From an uncultured Spongiibacteraceae bacterium (GTDB taxonomy: Bacteria > Pseudomonadota > Gammaproteobacteria > Pseudomonadales > CAMLJR01), in the NCBI GenBank assembly GCA_946480345.1, contig CAMLJR010000064.1, forward strand, positions 1 to 15,423: a stretch of 15,423 nt of DNA, given 5' to 3'. The notes beneath the pieces were generated by a model, which did no database searches, was not told the origin of the DNA, and saw only the letters and a list, made by a program, of their open reading frames with translations. The translations under genes and the position numbers were made by a program. Position 1 is the first letter of the stretch, and each line of letters begins with the position of its first letter. Of this stretch, positions 8,232 to 14,379 are shown in pieces.

Positions 8232-8260
8232 GTAAAAGAAAGAGCCGTCACGAGGACGGC
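8232..8260 (-). terminator. Probable intrinsic terminator after flgE
   Basis: GCCGTC at 8244-8249 and GACGGC at 8255-8260 form a 6-bp stem with a 5-base loop. On the minus strand the stem is followed directly by the T-rich tail TCTTTCTTTT. It lies 65 to 80 bases after the flgE stop and just upstream of the flgF sigma-54 promoter, so it would end the flgBCDE transcript. The stem is short and the tail is interrupted by C residues, so read-through is likely to be partial. Confidence 0.6.
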
Positions 8261-8278
8261 CAGGGGAAATCTTCTGCC

Positions 8279-8302
8279 GGTGGGCGGCAAAGCGCCGCCA
8301 CC
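8279..8302 (-). other. Strong stem-loop downstream of flgE
   Basis: GGTGG plus CGGC (8279-8288, one bulged G) pairs with GCCG plus CCACC (8294-8302) around a 5-base loop, giving a 9-bp GC-rich stem 22 bases after the flgE stop codon. No T-run follows directly. Together with the terminator-like hairpin at 8244-8260 it could block 3' exonucleases and stabilise the hook mRNA; this role is inferred. Confidence 0.5.
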
Positions 8303-8324
8303 CGTTAGTTACTCTGCTTTGCGA

Positions 8325-9557
8325 TCAACGCAGATTAAGGATCGTCTGCGTGACGGTGTTGCTGGTTTCAATCGTCTTCGCGTTCGCCTGATAGTTACGC
8401 TGTGCAAGGATCAGATTAACGAGCTGCGAAGAAATATCGACGTTGGAGTCTTCGAGCGCGCCGGCCTGGATCGCGCCACGCGAACCCGATTGCGGCGCAC
8501 CGACTACCGGCTGACCCGAATCGAACGATTCCACCCACGCCGTGTTGCCGACCGGCGCTAACCCTTGCGGGTTGGTGAAGTTGGCGAGTGCAACCTGGCC
8601 CAGCGTTAGCGCCTGGCCGTTGGTATAACGGGCGAAGACGACGCCAGTGTCATCAATATTGATGCCTGCGAGACGGCCGGGGGCGTAACCGTCCTGATCG
8701 AGCGCGTTAACGGTGAAGTCGCTGCCGAACTGGGTCGAACCGGTGAGACCGATGCTGAAATTCAGCGCCGCCGCGCCGCCTGCGGCGGGCCACGTATCGT
8801 TAAGTGCCGCCGGTACCGGCGCAGTCAAGGCGCCGCCGGTGTTGAACGCGATGGTGCCGAGGTTGTGCTCAACGCCGCTGCTGTCCAGATCCGAATACAC
8901 GTTCCAGGTGGTGCCACCGCCAACCGGTACAACCGCGGTTTTCACATAGTAGGTCGTCATCACATGCGGATTGCCGAGGCTGTCGTAAATCGTCGCAGCG
9001 GTCGACCAGTTGTAGCTGGTCGGATCCGCGCCGTCGAACACCGCAGTCGCCGGCACTGCCGAACCCGAGTTCAGGTTGAAACGGAGATTGACCTCAGTGG
9101 TCGCGCTCGGATCGATATCCGAGGTCTGGATGCGCAGGTCGGCCAGCGCACCGGTCAGAATCTGGCCGGTCGCATTCGCGGCGAAACCCTGCAGACGCGC
9201 ATTGTTCGACGCCACGATATAGCCCTGATTATCAAGACCGAACGCGCCGGCGCGGGTGTATTGCTGCGAACCCTGATCGTTCAGGATGAAGAAGCCGCTG
9301 CCGTTGACCGCGAGATCGAGGCTGTTGTTGGTGATGTTGATATTGCCCTGACCGAACTGCTGTGCGATCTGGGAAACCAGCACGCCGCTACCCGGCGTAC
9401 GTGAACCGGTGCCGAGAATCGAGTTCGCGTACACATCGCCGAACTGTGTGCGTGACTCCTTAAAGCCGGTGGTGCTGGCATTGGCGATGTTGTTGCCGGT
9501 GACCGACAAATCCTGACTCGCCGCGCGCAGACCGCTTAACGCTGTATTAAATGACAT
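8325..9557 (-). CDS. flgE: Flagellar hook protein
   Basis: FlgE polymerises under the FlgD cap to form the curved hook, the universal joint between rod and filament. The 410-residue product is close to the usual length. It has the family N-terminus MSFNTALSGLRAASQDLSVT and the motif GNNIANASTTGFKESRTQFGD at about 21-41 (shown here only in part). DLAVNGSGFFIL is at about 81-92, and the hook-specific ATIYDSLGNPHVMTTYY in the centre. The C-terminal rod/hook motif is DISSQLVNLILAQRNYQANA, followed by the ending TQTILNLR. GGGAGA lies upstream of ATG 9557. It is last in the flgBCDE set and is followed by two stem-loops before the separately promoted flgF. Confidence 0.97.
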   Translation of the reverse strand: MSFNTALSGLRAASQDLSVTGNNIANASTTGFKESRTQFGDVYANSILGTGSRTPGSGVLVSQIAQQFGQGNINITNNSLDLAVNGSGFFILNDQGSQQYTRAGAFGLDNQGYIVASNNARLQGFAANATGQILTGALADLRIQTSDIDPSATTEVNLRFNLNSGSAVPATAVFDGADPTSYNWSTAATIYDSLGNPHVMTTYYVKTAVVPVGGGTTWNVYSDLDSSGVEHNLGTIAFNTGGALTAPVPAALNDTWPAAGGAAALNFSIGLTGSTQFGSDFTVNALDQDGYAPGRLAGINIDDTGVVFARYTNGQALTLGQVALANFTNPQGLAPVGNTAWVESFDSGQPVVGAPQSGSRGAIQAGALEDSNVDISSQLVNLILAQRNYQANAKTIETSNTVTQTILNLR

Positions 9558-9609
9558 GACCGTTATCTCCCATGCCTACACAAGTGAAGTTGACTAAACC
9601 GTTATTCGA

Positions 9610-9625
9610 GCGCCGTTCTCGGCGC
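9610..9625 (-). other. Stem-loop directly after the flgD stop codon
   Basis: GCGCCG at 9610-9615 and CGGCGC at 9620-9625 form a perfect 6-bp stem with a TTCT loop (AGAA in the mRNA). It ends one base from the flgD stop codon. No T-run follows on the minus strand, so it is unlikely to terminate transcription; it may affect mRNA stability or the relative yield of FlgD and FlgE. Confidence 0.45.
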
Positions 9626-9626
9626 A

Positions 9627-10322
9627 TTACAGAATGTTTCTCACATCGCTCAGCGGAATCGGTCCGACCACGTCGACGTTCAACGTGGTGGTGTGATTCG
9701 CGCCGACAGTGACGCTGTTGACGTTGTTGCCGAGGGTCGTTTTCACGCCCACCGGCTTGCCGTTTTCGCTCGCCTGCACTTCGAAGCGATACACACCCGC
9801 CGGCAATTTGGTGCCGTCGGCGGCGGCGCCATCCCATGCGAACGGAATGTCGCCTGCTTCCTGACTGCCGAGATCCTTGCTCATCACCAGTTGATTCTTG
9901 GCGTTGTAGACATTCATCTTCAGCGCCGGCGTACTGTTTTCGAGCAATACCGTGCCTCGCACAATGCCGTTGGTGGCGAGATAGGCTTTGTCGGTTTCGA
10001 CTTCGACCGTGCGCCCGACCAGCGCCGATGCCTGTAGCGCCTGACTCGATTGCAGGCTGCTCGACAAATCGGTGACGGTGCTGTTCAGGTTCTGAATGCC
10101 CTGCAACGAGCTGAATTGCGCGAGTTGCGCGACGAACGCGGTGTTGTCCTGCGGGTTCAGCGGGCTCTGGTTTTTCAGCTGCGTAATCAGCAGCTTGAGA
10201 AACGCGTCCTGACCGAGCTCCGGCTCGCCGCTGGTGGCAGGCGTCTTCGCGGCATCGTTTTTCTTGTTCAGCGCATCGATGATGCTGTTCGATGTTGGGG
10301 CCGGATTGCTGACTGTGGTCAT
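9627..10322 (-). CDS. flgD: Flagellar hook-capping (scaffolding) protein
   Basis: FlgD sits at the tip of the growing hook and guides FlgE assembly, and is absent from the finished flagellum. The 231-residue product has the family's conserved N-terminal block GQDAFLKLLITQLKNQSPL then NPQD (about 37-59), followed by FVAQLAQFSSLQGIQNLN. A mixed beta domain follows, including the FlgD Ig-like motif FAWDGAAADGTKLPAGVYRF at 161-180. AAGGAA is 8 bases before ATG 10322. The spacer upstream carries an imperfect tandem duplication that includes this ribosome binding site. It lies between flgC and flgE in the flgBCDE unit. Confidence 0.96.
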   Translation of the reverse strand: MTTVSNPAPTSNSIIDALNKKNDAAKTPATSGEPELGQDAFLKLLITQLKNQSPLNPQDNTAFVAQLAQFSSLQGIQNLNSTVTDLSSSLQSSQALQASALVGRTVEVETDKAYLATNGIVRGTVLLENSTPALKMNVYNAKNQLVMSKDLGSQEAGDIPFAWDGAAADGTKLPAGVYRFEVQASENGKPVGVKTTLGNNVNSVTVGANHTTTLNVDVVGPIPLSDVRNIL

Positions 10323-10332
10323 TTCATCAATT

Positions 10333-10363
10333 CCTTAATTATTCCCGGGGCCTTAATTATTCC
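10333..10363. repeat. Two direct copies of a 13-bp sequence at the flgD ribosome binding site
   Basis: CCTTAATTATTCC occurs at 10333-10345 and again, identical, at 10351-10363, separated by CGGGG, giving an 18-bp period. On the minus strand each copy ends in AAGG, so the copy nearer flgD supplies part of its ribosome binding site and the other repeats it. This looks like a tandem duplication in the flgC-flgD spacer. Confidence 0.85.
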
Positions 10364-10388
10364 GAGCGTCTTTCTCGATGCTATCGGC

Positions 10389-10835
10389 TTACTGACCAAG
10401 CGCGAGCAGACGCTGCGCCATGGTTTTCGCTGACTGCAGCATTTCCACGTTGATCTGGAACGAACGCGACGCGGAGATCATGTCGGTCATTTCCTCGACC
10501 ACGTTCACGTTCGGATACATCACATAACCGTCTTTATCGGCGAGCGGATGGCCCGGCTCATAACGCTTGTCGAGCGGCGCTTCGCTCTCGACCACGCCGA
10601 GCACCTCAACCCCTGCGCCTTGCTGCTCGCCTTTCGAGTTGATGTCCCAGCCCGCCATTTCGTTGATCGCGCTTTGCTGGATGGCGGCAAACACCGGCCG
10701 GCGAGCCCGATACACCTGATCGACGCTACTCGCCGCCGATTGCGCATTGGCGAGGTTGCTGGCGACGGTGTTCAACCGCACGCTCTGAGCGTTCATACCC
10801 GAACCGGCGATATCGAAGAGACTGGCGTATGACAT
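10389..10835 (-). CDS. flgC: Flagellar proximal rod protein
   Basis: FlgC is one of the proximal rod proteins next to the MS ring. The 148-residue length is normal. The N-terminus has FDIAGSGMNAQSVRLNTVAS and then NLANAQ (7-32). PVFAAIQQ follows, then YVMYPNVNVVEEMTDMISAS (104-123) and RSFQINVEMLQSAKTMAQRL near the end, all family hallmarks. AAAGGG lies upstream of ATG 10835 at a suitable distance. It is the second gene of the flgBCDE unit, separated from flgB by a spacer with 17-bp tandem repeats. Confidence 0.97.
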   Translation of the reverse strand: MSYASLFDIAGSGMNAQSVRLNTVASNLANAQSAASSVDQVYRARRPVFAAIQQSAINEMAGWDINSKGEQQGAGVEVLGVVESEAPLDKRYEPGHPLADKDGYVMYPNVNVVEEMTDMISASRSFQINVEMLQSAKTMAQRLLALGQ

Positions 10836-10870
10836 GGCGCTTACCCTTTAACTGTTCTATTCACGTTTCG

Positions 10871-10921
10871 TTATTGGCCGGCTTTCTTTACTGGCCGACG
10901 TGCGTTACTGGCCGGCAATGG
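10871..10921. repeat. Three imperfect 17-bp tandem repeats across the flgB stop codon
   Basis: TTATTGGCCGGC (10871), TTACTGGCCGAC (10888) and TTACTGGCCGGC (10905) recur at an exact 17-bp period; the 5 bases after each core differ. The third unit is coding: on the minus strand it is the end of flgB (Ala-Gly-Gln-stop). The other two lie in the spacer before flgC. Because 17 is not a multiple of 3, the three TAA codons fall in three different frames. Confidence 0.85.
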
Positions 10922-11309
10922 CGGTTTGCAGGCCTTTGAATTTGGAGTTCAGGAAATAAAAGCTGGCTTCGAAATCCATCGTGTTCTTCGCATAACGCGC
11001 CATTTCGCGGTGTTCTTCAACGGTGTTGCCGTCGATGGAGGGCTGGCTCGGCACGGTGTACAGCAGGTCTTCGCCGCTATTCGCGCCGCCGAAACCCAGA
11101 TGCCGGGCGTCGGTGCGACGCAACGATTGGGTTGAGGTTTGCGATTGCTGTTTGGCCTGATCGAGCAGACGGGAGAAATCGACGTCGCGCGCTTTGAAGT
11201 TCGGCGTATCGACGTTCGCGAGGTTGTTGCCCAGCACTGTCGAACGCTGTTCGCGCAGATACAGTGCTTGCTCGTGAATGCCCAGTGCTGATTTGAACCC
11301 GATTGCCAT
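10905..11309 (-). CDS. flgB: Flagellar proximal rod protein
   Basis: FlgB is the innermost proximal rod protein, contacting the export gate and MS ring with FliE. From ATG 11309 the product is 134 residues, the usual length. It opens MAIGFKSALGIHEQALYLRE and has GNNLANVDTPNFKARDVDF at about 27-45. The C-terminus has NTVEEHREMARYAKNTMDFE and then YFLNSKFKGLQTAI, all typical. The frame is open up to 11429, but that extension holds the promoter and is unlike FlgB; AGGAGAG lies just before 11309. It is the first gene of the inferred flgBCDE operon, with its own sigma-54 promoter. Confidence 0.96.
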   Translation of the reverse strand: MAIGFKSALGIHEQALYLREQRSTVLGNNLANVDTPNFKARDVDFSRLLDQAKQQSQTSTQSLRRTDARHLGFGGANSGEDLLYTVPSQPSIDGNTVEEHREMARYAKNTMDFEASFYFLNSKFKGLQTAIAGQ

Positions 11310-11350
11310 CGCTTGCTCTCCTGCGGCTTGCCGCGTTGTGCAGGGATAAA

Positions 11351-11366
11351 AGCAACGGCTGTACCA
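11351..11366 (-). promoter_or_regulatory. Sigma-54 promoter of flgBCDE
   Basis: The minus strand reads TGGTACA-GCCG-TTGCT, against the consensus TGGCACG-N4-TTGCW. The invariant GG and GC pairs are present at the right spacing and the whole -12 box matches. Transcription should start near 11340, leaving a leader of about 31 bases with AGGAGAG before flgB. Confidence 0.8.
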
Positions 11367-11427
11367 AAATCTCAAGTGATTGTTTTTATTAGGTTTAACG
11401 AGGTATGAGAGAGGTATGACAAGCGGC

Positions 11428-11474
11428 AAGCGGCAATGGGTTGCCGCTTCCGGGAGATGACCGGCAAGCGGTCA
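11428..11474 (-). other. Two stem-loops at the end of cheR
   Basis: AAGCGGCAA at 11428-11436 and TTGCCGCTT at 11441-11449 form a perfect 9-bp stem with a 4-base loop. A second inverted repeat, TGACCG at 11458-11463 and CGGTCA at 11469-11474, has a 5-base loop and takes in the cheR stop codon. Neither is followed by a clear T-run on the minus strand, so this is at best a weak or Rho-assisted terminator for the cheVR transcript. Confidence 0.5.
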
Positions 11475-12332
11475 AATAGCTTTATAGATAATGCCGGGGC
11501 TGCACTGAACCATCTGGTACATGTGACCGACGTCGCTCAATCCTTCCGAGGCGCCGAGAATCAGATAACCACCGGGGCGCAACGTCGCGTGAATGCGGCG
11601 CAGGATGTCGGCCTTGCGCTCGCCGGAGAAATAAATCAACACGTTGCGACAGAACACGATGTCGAACTTGCCGAGCGAGAGATAGCTGTCGAGCAGATTC
11701 AGCGTTTGAAAACGCACACGCTGCGTCACTTCCTTCTTCAGCTTCCAACGCTCCTCGGTCACCGGATCGAAGAACCGGCGCAGACGCTCCTTGGCCAATC
11801 CCCGCCCCAACGAAAGCTGATCGTATTCGGCGTTCTTGCACGCCTCCAGCATCGAGCGCGAAAGGTCGGTCGCGACGATTTCCACTGGTTGCCGCAGCAC
11901 TCCCATTTGCGCGGCCTTATATTCTTCAACCGTGATGCTGATCGAATACGGTTCCTGACCCGACGAACAAGCGGCGGACCAGATGCGTATGGGCGTGGAA
12001 TTGCGCTGCAACTCGGGCAACAGCTTGTCGCGCAGGATGTTGAATGGATGGACGTCGCGAAACCATAACGTTTCGTTCGTGGTCATCGCATCGATGACCG
12101 CTTCGCGCAGGCCACGTTGCGAGAGTTGCTGCATGCGACGAATCAGTTCGCGCAGATTGTCGATCTGGTATTCGGCGAGCAGCGTGGCGAGACGGCTGGT
12201 GACGAGGTACTGCTTGTTGTCGCCCAGCACGATACCGCACGCCTTTTCGAGAAATATGCGGAATTCTTCGTAATGCTCGCGCGTCGGCTGACCGCTGAAA
12301 CGCTGCACTCCTGTAATGACTTTAGATTTCAT
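11472..12332 (-). CDS. cheR: Chemoreceptor glutamate methyltransferase
   Basis: CheR methylates glutamates in the cytoplasmic part of chemoreceptors, using S-adenosylmethionine, and so sets adaptation against CheB. The 286-residue protein has the N-terminal helical CheR domain (about 15-75). The signature TTNETLWFRD is at 84-93, and the SAM-binding loop IWSAACSSGQEPYS at 117-130. VATDLS is at 153-158, and FDIVFCRNVLIYF at 223-235. LRPGGYLILGASE lies near the end. Length and motifs are complete. AGGGTG precedes ATG 12332. It lies 92 bp after cheV; the cheV-cheR pair ahead of flgB is the Pseudomonas arrangement, and is probably read from the sigma-28 promoter of cheV. Confidence 0.95.
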   Translation of the reverse strand: MKSKVITGVQRFSGQPTREHYEEFRIFLEKACGIVLGDNKQYLVTSRLATLLAEYQIDNLRELIRRMQQLSQRGLREAVIDAMTTNETLWFRDVHPFNILRDKLLPELQRNSTPIRIWSAACSSGQEPYSISITVEEYKAAQMGVLRQPVEIVATDLSRSMLEACKNAEYDQLSLGRGLAKERLRRFFDPVTEERWKLKKEVTQRVRFQTLNLLDSYLSLGKFDIVFCRNVLIYFSGERKADILRRIHATLRPGGYLILGASEGLSDVGHMYQMVQCSPGIIYKAI

Positions 12333-12378
12333 TCACACCCTGCTTATTGCGCAAACCGTCAGGCAAATCCGATCCCAC

Positions 12379-12399
12379 TGCGCGACGTGGCGTCGCGCA
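12379..12399 (-). other. Stem-loop between cheV and cheR
   Basis: TGCGCGACG at 12379-12387 and CGTCGCGCA at 12391-12399 form a perfect 9-bp GC-rich stem with a 3-base loop in the 92-bp cheV-cheR spacer. On the minus strand no T-run follows. It may separate the expression of the two genes or protect the cheV mRNA; this is inference. Confidence 0.5.
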
Positions 12400-12424
12400 T
12401 TATTGTTATTCCTGAACTGCCAGC

Positions 12425-13366
12425 TTATGCATCGTGCTTGTCATCGACCGCGCGAACCCGCGCCGCCACCAGCGATGCGAGCATATCCGGGTTGAATTTG
12501 GCGAGAAACTCATTAGCACCGACCTTCTTCACCATTGCCTGATTGAACACACCGCTCAGCGAGGTGTGCAGCATCACAAACAGATCGGACAGCCGTGGAT
12601 CGGCGCGCACTTCGGCCGTCAACGTGTAGCCGTCCATCTCCGGCATTTCGATATCGGAGATCATCATCATGATGCGGTCGCTGACCTTTTCCCCGCTATC
12701 GGCCAGCGACTTCAAATAATCGAGCGCTTGGCGACCATCGTTCAGCACCGTGGTTTCGGCGCCGACCGATTCGACGCAGCGCTTGATCTGCTTACGCGCA
12801 ATCGCCGAATCGTCGACGATCAACACGTGTTTCGATAACGCCGCGCGGGTGACTTCCTCGTCGATCACACCTTCCGAGATATGTTCGACCGGCGGCGCGA
12901 TTTCGGCGAGCACCTTCTCGACATCGATGATCTCGACCAGTTTGCCGTCGACTTCGGTCACAGCGGTCAAATAGTTGTCGCGACCCGCGCCCTTGGGTGG
13001 CGGGTGGATTGCTTCCCAGTTCATGTTGACGATGCGTTCGACCGATTTGACCAGGAAGCCCTGCGTCGCGGTGTTGTACTCGGTGATGATCACGAAGCTG
13101 TTTTTAATGTCGTGCAGACTGCGCTTGCCGATGGCCAGCCCGAGATCCATCACCGAGATCGTGCCGCCGCGGATATGCGCGATGCCGCGCACCACCGCAC
13201 TGCTTTTCGGCAGCGACGTCAGCGACGGACAGGGCAGTACCTCGCGCACCTTGAATACGTTGATGCCATATATCTGTGGGCCGTCCAGCTTGAATAGCAA
13301 CAGCTCCAGTCGGTTTTGCCCGACCAGCTGCGTGCGTTTGTTGACGGTGTCTAACACCCCGGCCAT
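12425..13366 (-). CDS. cheV: Chemotaxis coupling protein CheV (CheW domain plus receiver)
   Basis: CheV couples chemoreceptors to the CheA kinase through a CheW-like domain, and its receiver domain can be phosphorylated to tune adaptation. From ATG 13366 the product is 313 residues, the normal length. The CheW domain covers about 15-155 (LLLFKLDGPQIYGINVFKVR near 22-41, RGIAHIRGGTISVMDL at 60-75). The receiver is at about 180-305, with the acidic pair D185-D186 and the likely phosphoacceptor D238 in SDIEMPEMDG. T268 and K290 occupy the conserved switch positions. An upstream in-frame extension to 13432 is rejected because GGGGAGAG precedes 13366 and the family starts there. It is the first gene of the cheVR unit, with a sigma-28 promoter. 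Confidence 0.95.
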   Translation of the reverse strand: MAGVLDTVNKRTQLVGQNRLELLLFKLDGPQIYGINVFKVREVLPCPSLTSLPKSSAVVRGIAHIRGGTISVMDLGLAIGKRSLHDIKNSFVIITEYNTATQGFLVKSVERIVNMNWEAIHPPPKGAGRDNYLTAVTEVDGKLVEIIDVEKVLAEIAPPVEHISEGVIDEEVTRAALSKHVLIVDDSAIARKQIKRCVESVGAETTVLNDGRQALDYLKSLADSGEKVSDRIMMMISDIEMPEMDGYTLTAEVRADPRLSDLFVMLHTSLSGVFNQAMVKKVGANEFLAKFNPDMLASLVAARVRAVDDKHDA

Positions 13367-13403
13367 ATCGCTCTCCCCGCCTGCGGCAGTGCATTGATTT
13401 CCC

Positions 13404-13419
13404 CGGCATGGATATTGCT
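13404..13419 (+). promoter_or_regulatory. Candidate sigma-54 promoter of flgA
   Basis: CGGCATG-GATA-TTGCT matches TGGCACG-N4-TTGCW at all but two defined positions, with GG and GC ten bases apart. Transcription would start near 13430, giving a leader of about 100 bases before flgA. In Pseudomonas flgA is known to be sigma-54/FleQ-dependent, which supports the call. The same 28-base region also contains a weaker sigma-54-like site on the other strand, so some caution is due. Confidence 0.65.
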
Positions 13420-13474
13420 CAAACCTTGCCATTGGCGCATTAGCGTCAAAATTCTTCCGGGGGAATTGGAACAG

Positions 13475-13501
13475 TTATCGGCGCAATCAGGAATCTGTTT
13501 A
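13475..13501 (-). promoter_or_regulatory. Sigma-28 (FliA) promoter of cheV-cheR
   Basis: On the minus strand TAAA (13501-13498), 15 bases, then GCCGATAA (13482-13475) matches the flagellar sigma-28 consensus exactly in both boxes and spacing. Transcription should begin near 13468 and run leftwards, with a leader of about 100 bases before cheV. It lies inside the region that the flgA transcript covers in the opposite direction. Confidence 0.9.
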
Positions 13502-13531
13502 GCGCGCGCCCCTAGAGCATAGGCCAAGATC

Positions 13532-14239
13532 ATGATGGTTCGTAACTTTTTACTCAGTTGGGGTGTCTCGATGGCACTCCTCGCAGCGCTGCCCGCGCAG
13601 GCCGACAACAACGAGCTGCGCATCGCCGCCGACAAGTTTATGGCGGGCTATTCGCGCAAAATCGCCGAGCGTCTCGGTGACGGCACGCGGATCGAATATC
13701 AGCTGCCATCTCTCGATGCGCGCATCGGACAATCGAATTGCTCGCAGCCTTTGGCGCTCAGCACGCGCGATCAGAACGAGGCACCCTCGCGCGTGAATGT
13801 GCTCGTCAACTGCGTCGATGGCTGGTCGCTGTATATACCGGTCGATGTGATTATCTACCGGCAAGTTGTTGCCGCCACCCGGCCATTGGCTGTCGGATCG
13901 ACGATCGGCGGCAACGACGTTCAACTCGTGGAAGCCGACGTAAGCCAATTACTCGGCCAATATCTGACCGATCCTCAAGAGGCAATCGGCATGGCGGTCA
14001 AACGCGGCATCGGCCAGGGCCGACCGCTGACCGCGCAACAACTCGACGCACCGCTGCTGGTCAAGCGCGGCGACTCGGTCATCATCAGCGCTGAATCCAG
14101 TGCCATGACCGTCAAAATGCCCGGCATCGCGATGACCGACGGCCGGCGCGGCGAGCAGATTCGCATCAAAAATCGAGCGTCCTCGCGGGTGATCGACGCG
14201 CGTGTTGTCGCGCCGGGGCAGGCCGTAGTGCCAATGTGA
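13532..14239 (+). CDS. flgA: Flagellar P-ring assembly chaperone
   Basis: FlgA is a periplasmic chaperone needed for polymerisation of FlgI into the P ring. The 235-residue product has a Sec signal peptide (hydrophobic residues 6-20, probable cleavage after AQA at residue 24). The family's C-terminal SAF-like region follows: RQVVAATRPLAVGSTIGG at about 110-127, then GQGRPLTAQQLDAPLLVKRG at 161-180. The ending GRRGEQIRIKNRASSRVIDA is followed by RVVAPGQAVV. Cys70 and Cys94 are placed for a disulfide. There are two start ATGs (13532, 13535) and no strong ribosome binding site, only AGG a few bases too far upstream and AAGA close by. It is transcribed away from cheV and is probably a single-gene early unit. 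Confidence 0.93.
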   Translation: MMVRNFLLSWGVSMALLAALPAQADNNELRIAADKFMAGYSRKIAERLGDGTRIEYQLPSLDARIGQSNCSQPLALSTRDQNEAPSRVNVLVNCVDGWSLYIPVDVIIYRQVVAATRPLAVGSTIGGNDVQLVEADVSQLLGQYLTDPQEAIGMAVKRGIGQGRPLTAQQLDAPLLVKRGDSVIISAESSAMTVKMPGIAMTDGRRGEQIRIKNRASSRVIDARVVAPGQAVVPM

Positions 14240-14302
14240 GCGCGCCCCGCGTAAATCGATTTCATTTGAACGCAACTGCGCAGCCGAGGCCCAAAGATTT
14301 TC

Positions 14303-14329
14303 TAAAGTTGATGCTAAAGTGGCCGATAA
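14303..14329 (+). promoter_or_regulatory. Sigma-28 (FliA) promoter of flgMN
   Basis: TAAAGTTG, 11 bases, then GCCGATAA matches the consensus TAAAGTTT-N11-GCCGATAA at all but one position. Transcription should start near 14336. CTAAAGT is present twice (14302-14308 and 14314-14320), so the -35 box has a duplicate 12 bases downstream. FlgM would thus be made by the sigma factor it inhibits, a known feedback loop. Confidence 0.92.
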
Positions 14330-14331
14330 AG

Positions 14332-14349
14332 ATGATGGAGTTCCATCAT
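14332..14349 (+). promoter_or_regulatory. Palindrome at the flgM transcription start
   Basis: ATGATGGA at 14332-14339 and TCCATCAT at 14342-14349 form a perfect 8-bp inverted repeat with a 2-base centre. It lies 2 bases after the sigma-28 -10 box, so the predicted start falls inside its left arm. It could be a protein-binding operator at the start site, or, if transcription begins a few bases earlier, a hairpin at the 5' end of the flgM mRNA. Confidence 0.55.
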
Positions 14350-14379
14350 TCGGCAAACAAGCAATAAAGGGCTTTAGCA

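Noticed and set aside
11310..11429. A 40-codon N-terminal extension of flgB.
   Set aside because: It covers the sigma-54 promoter, and a strong ribosome binding site precedes the standard start at 11309.
13416..13431. A minus-strand sigma-54-like site (TGGCAAG-GTTT-GAGCA) sharing its -12 GC with the flgA site, which would make a symmetric double promoter.
   Set aside because: The -12 box lacks TT, and cheV already has an exact sigma-28 promoter upstream. The symmetry is probably chance, though the shared GC means that I cannot fully exclude it.
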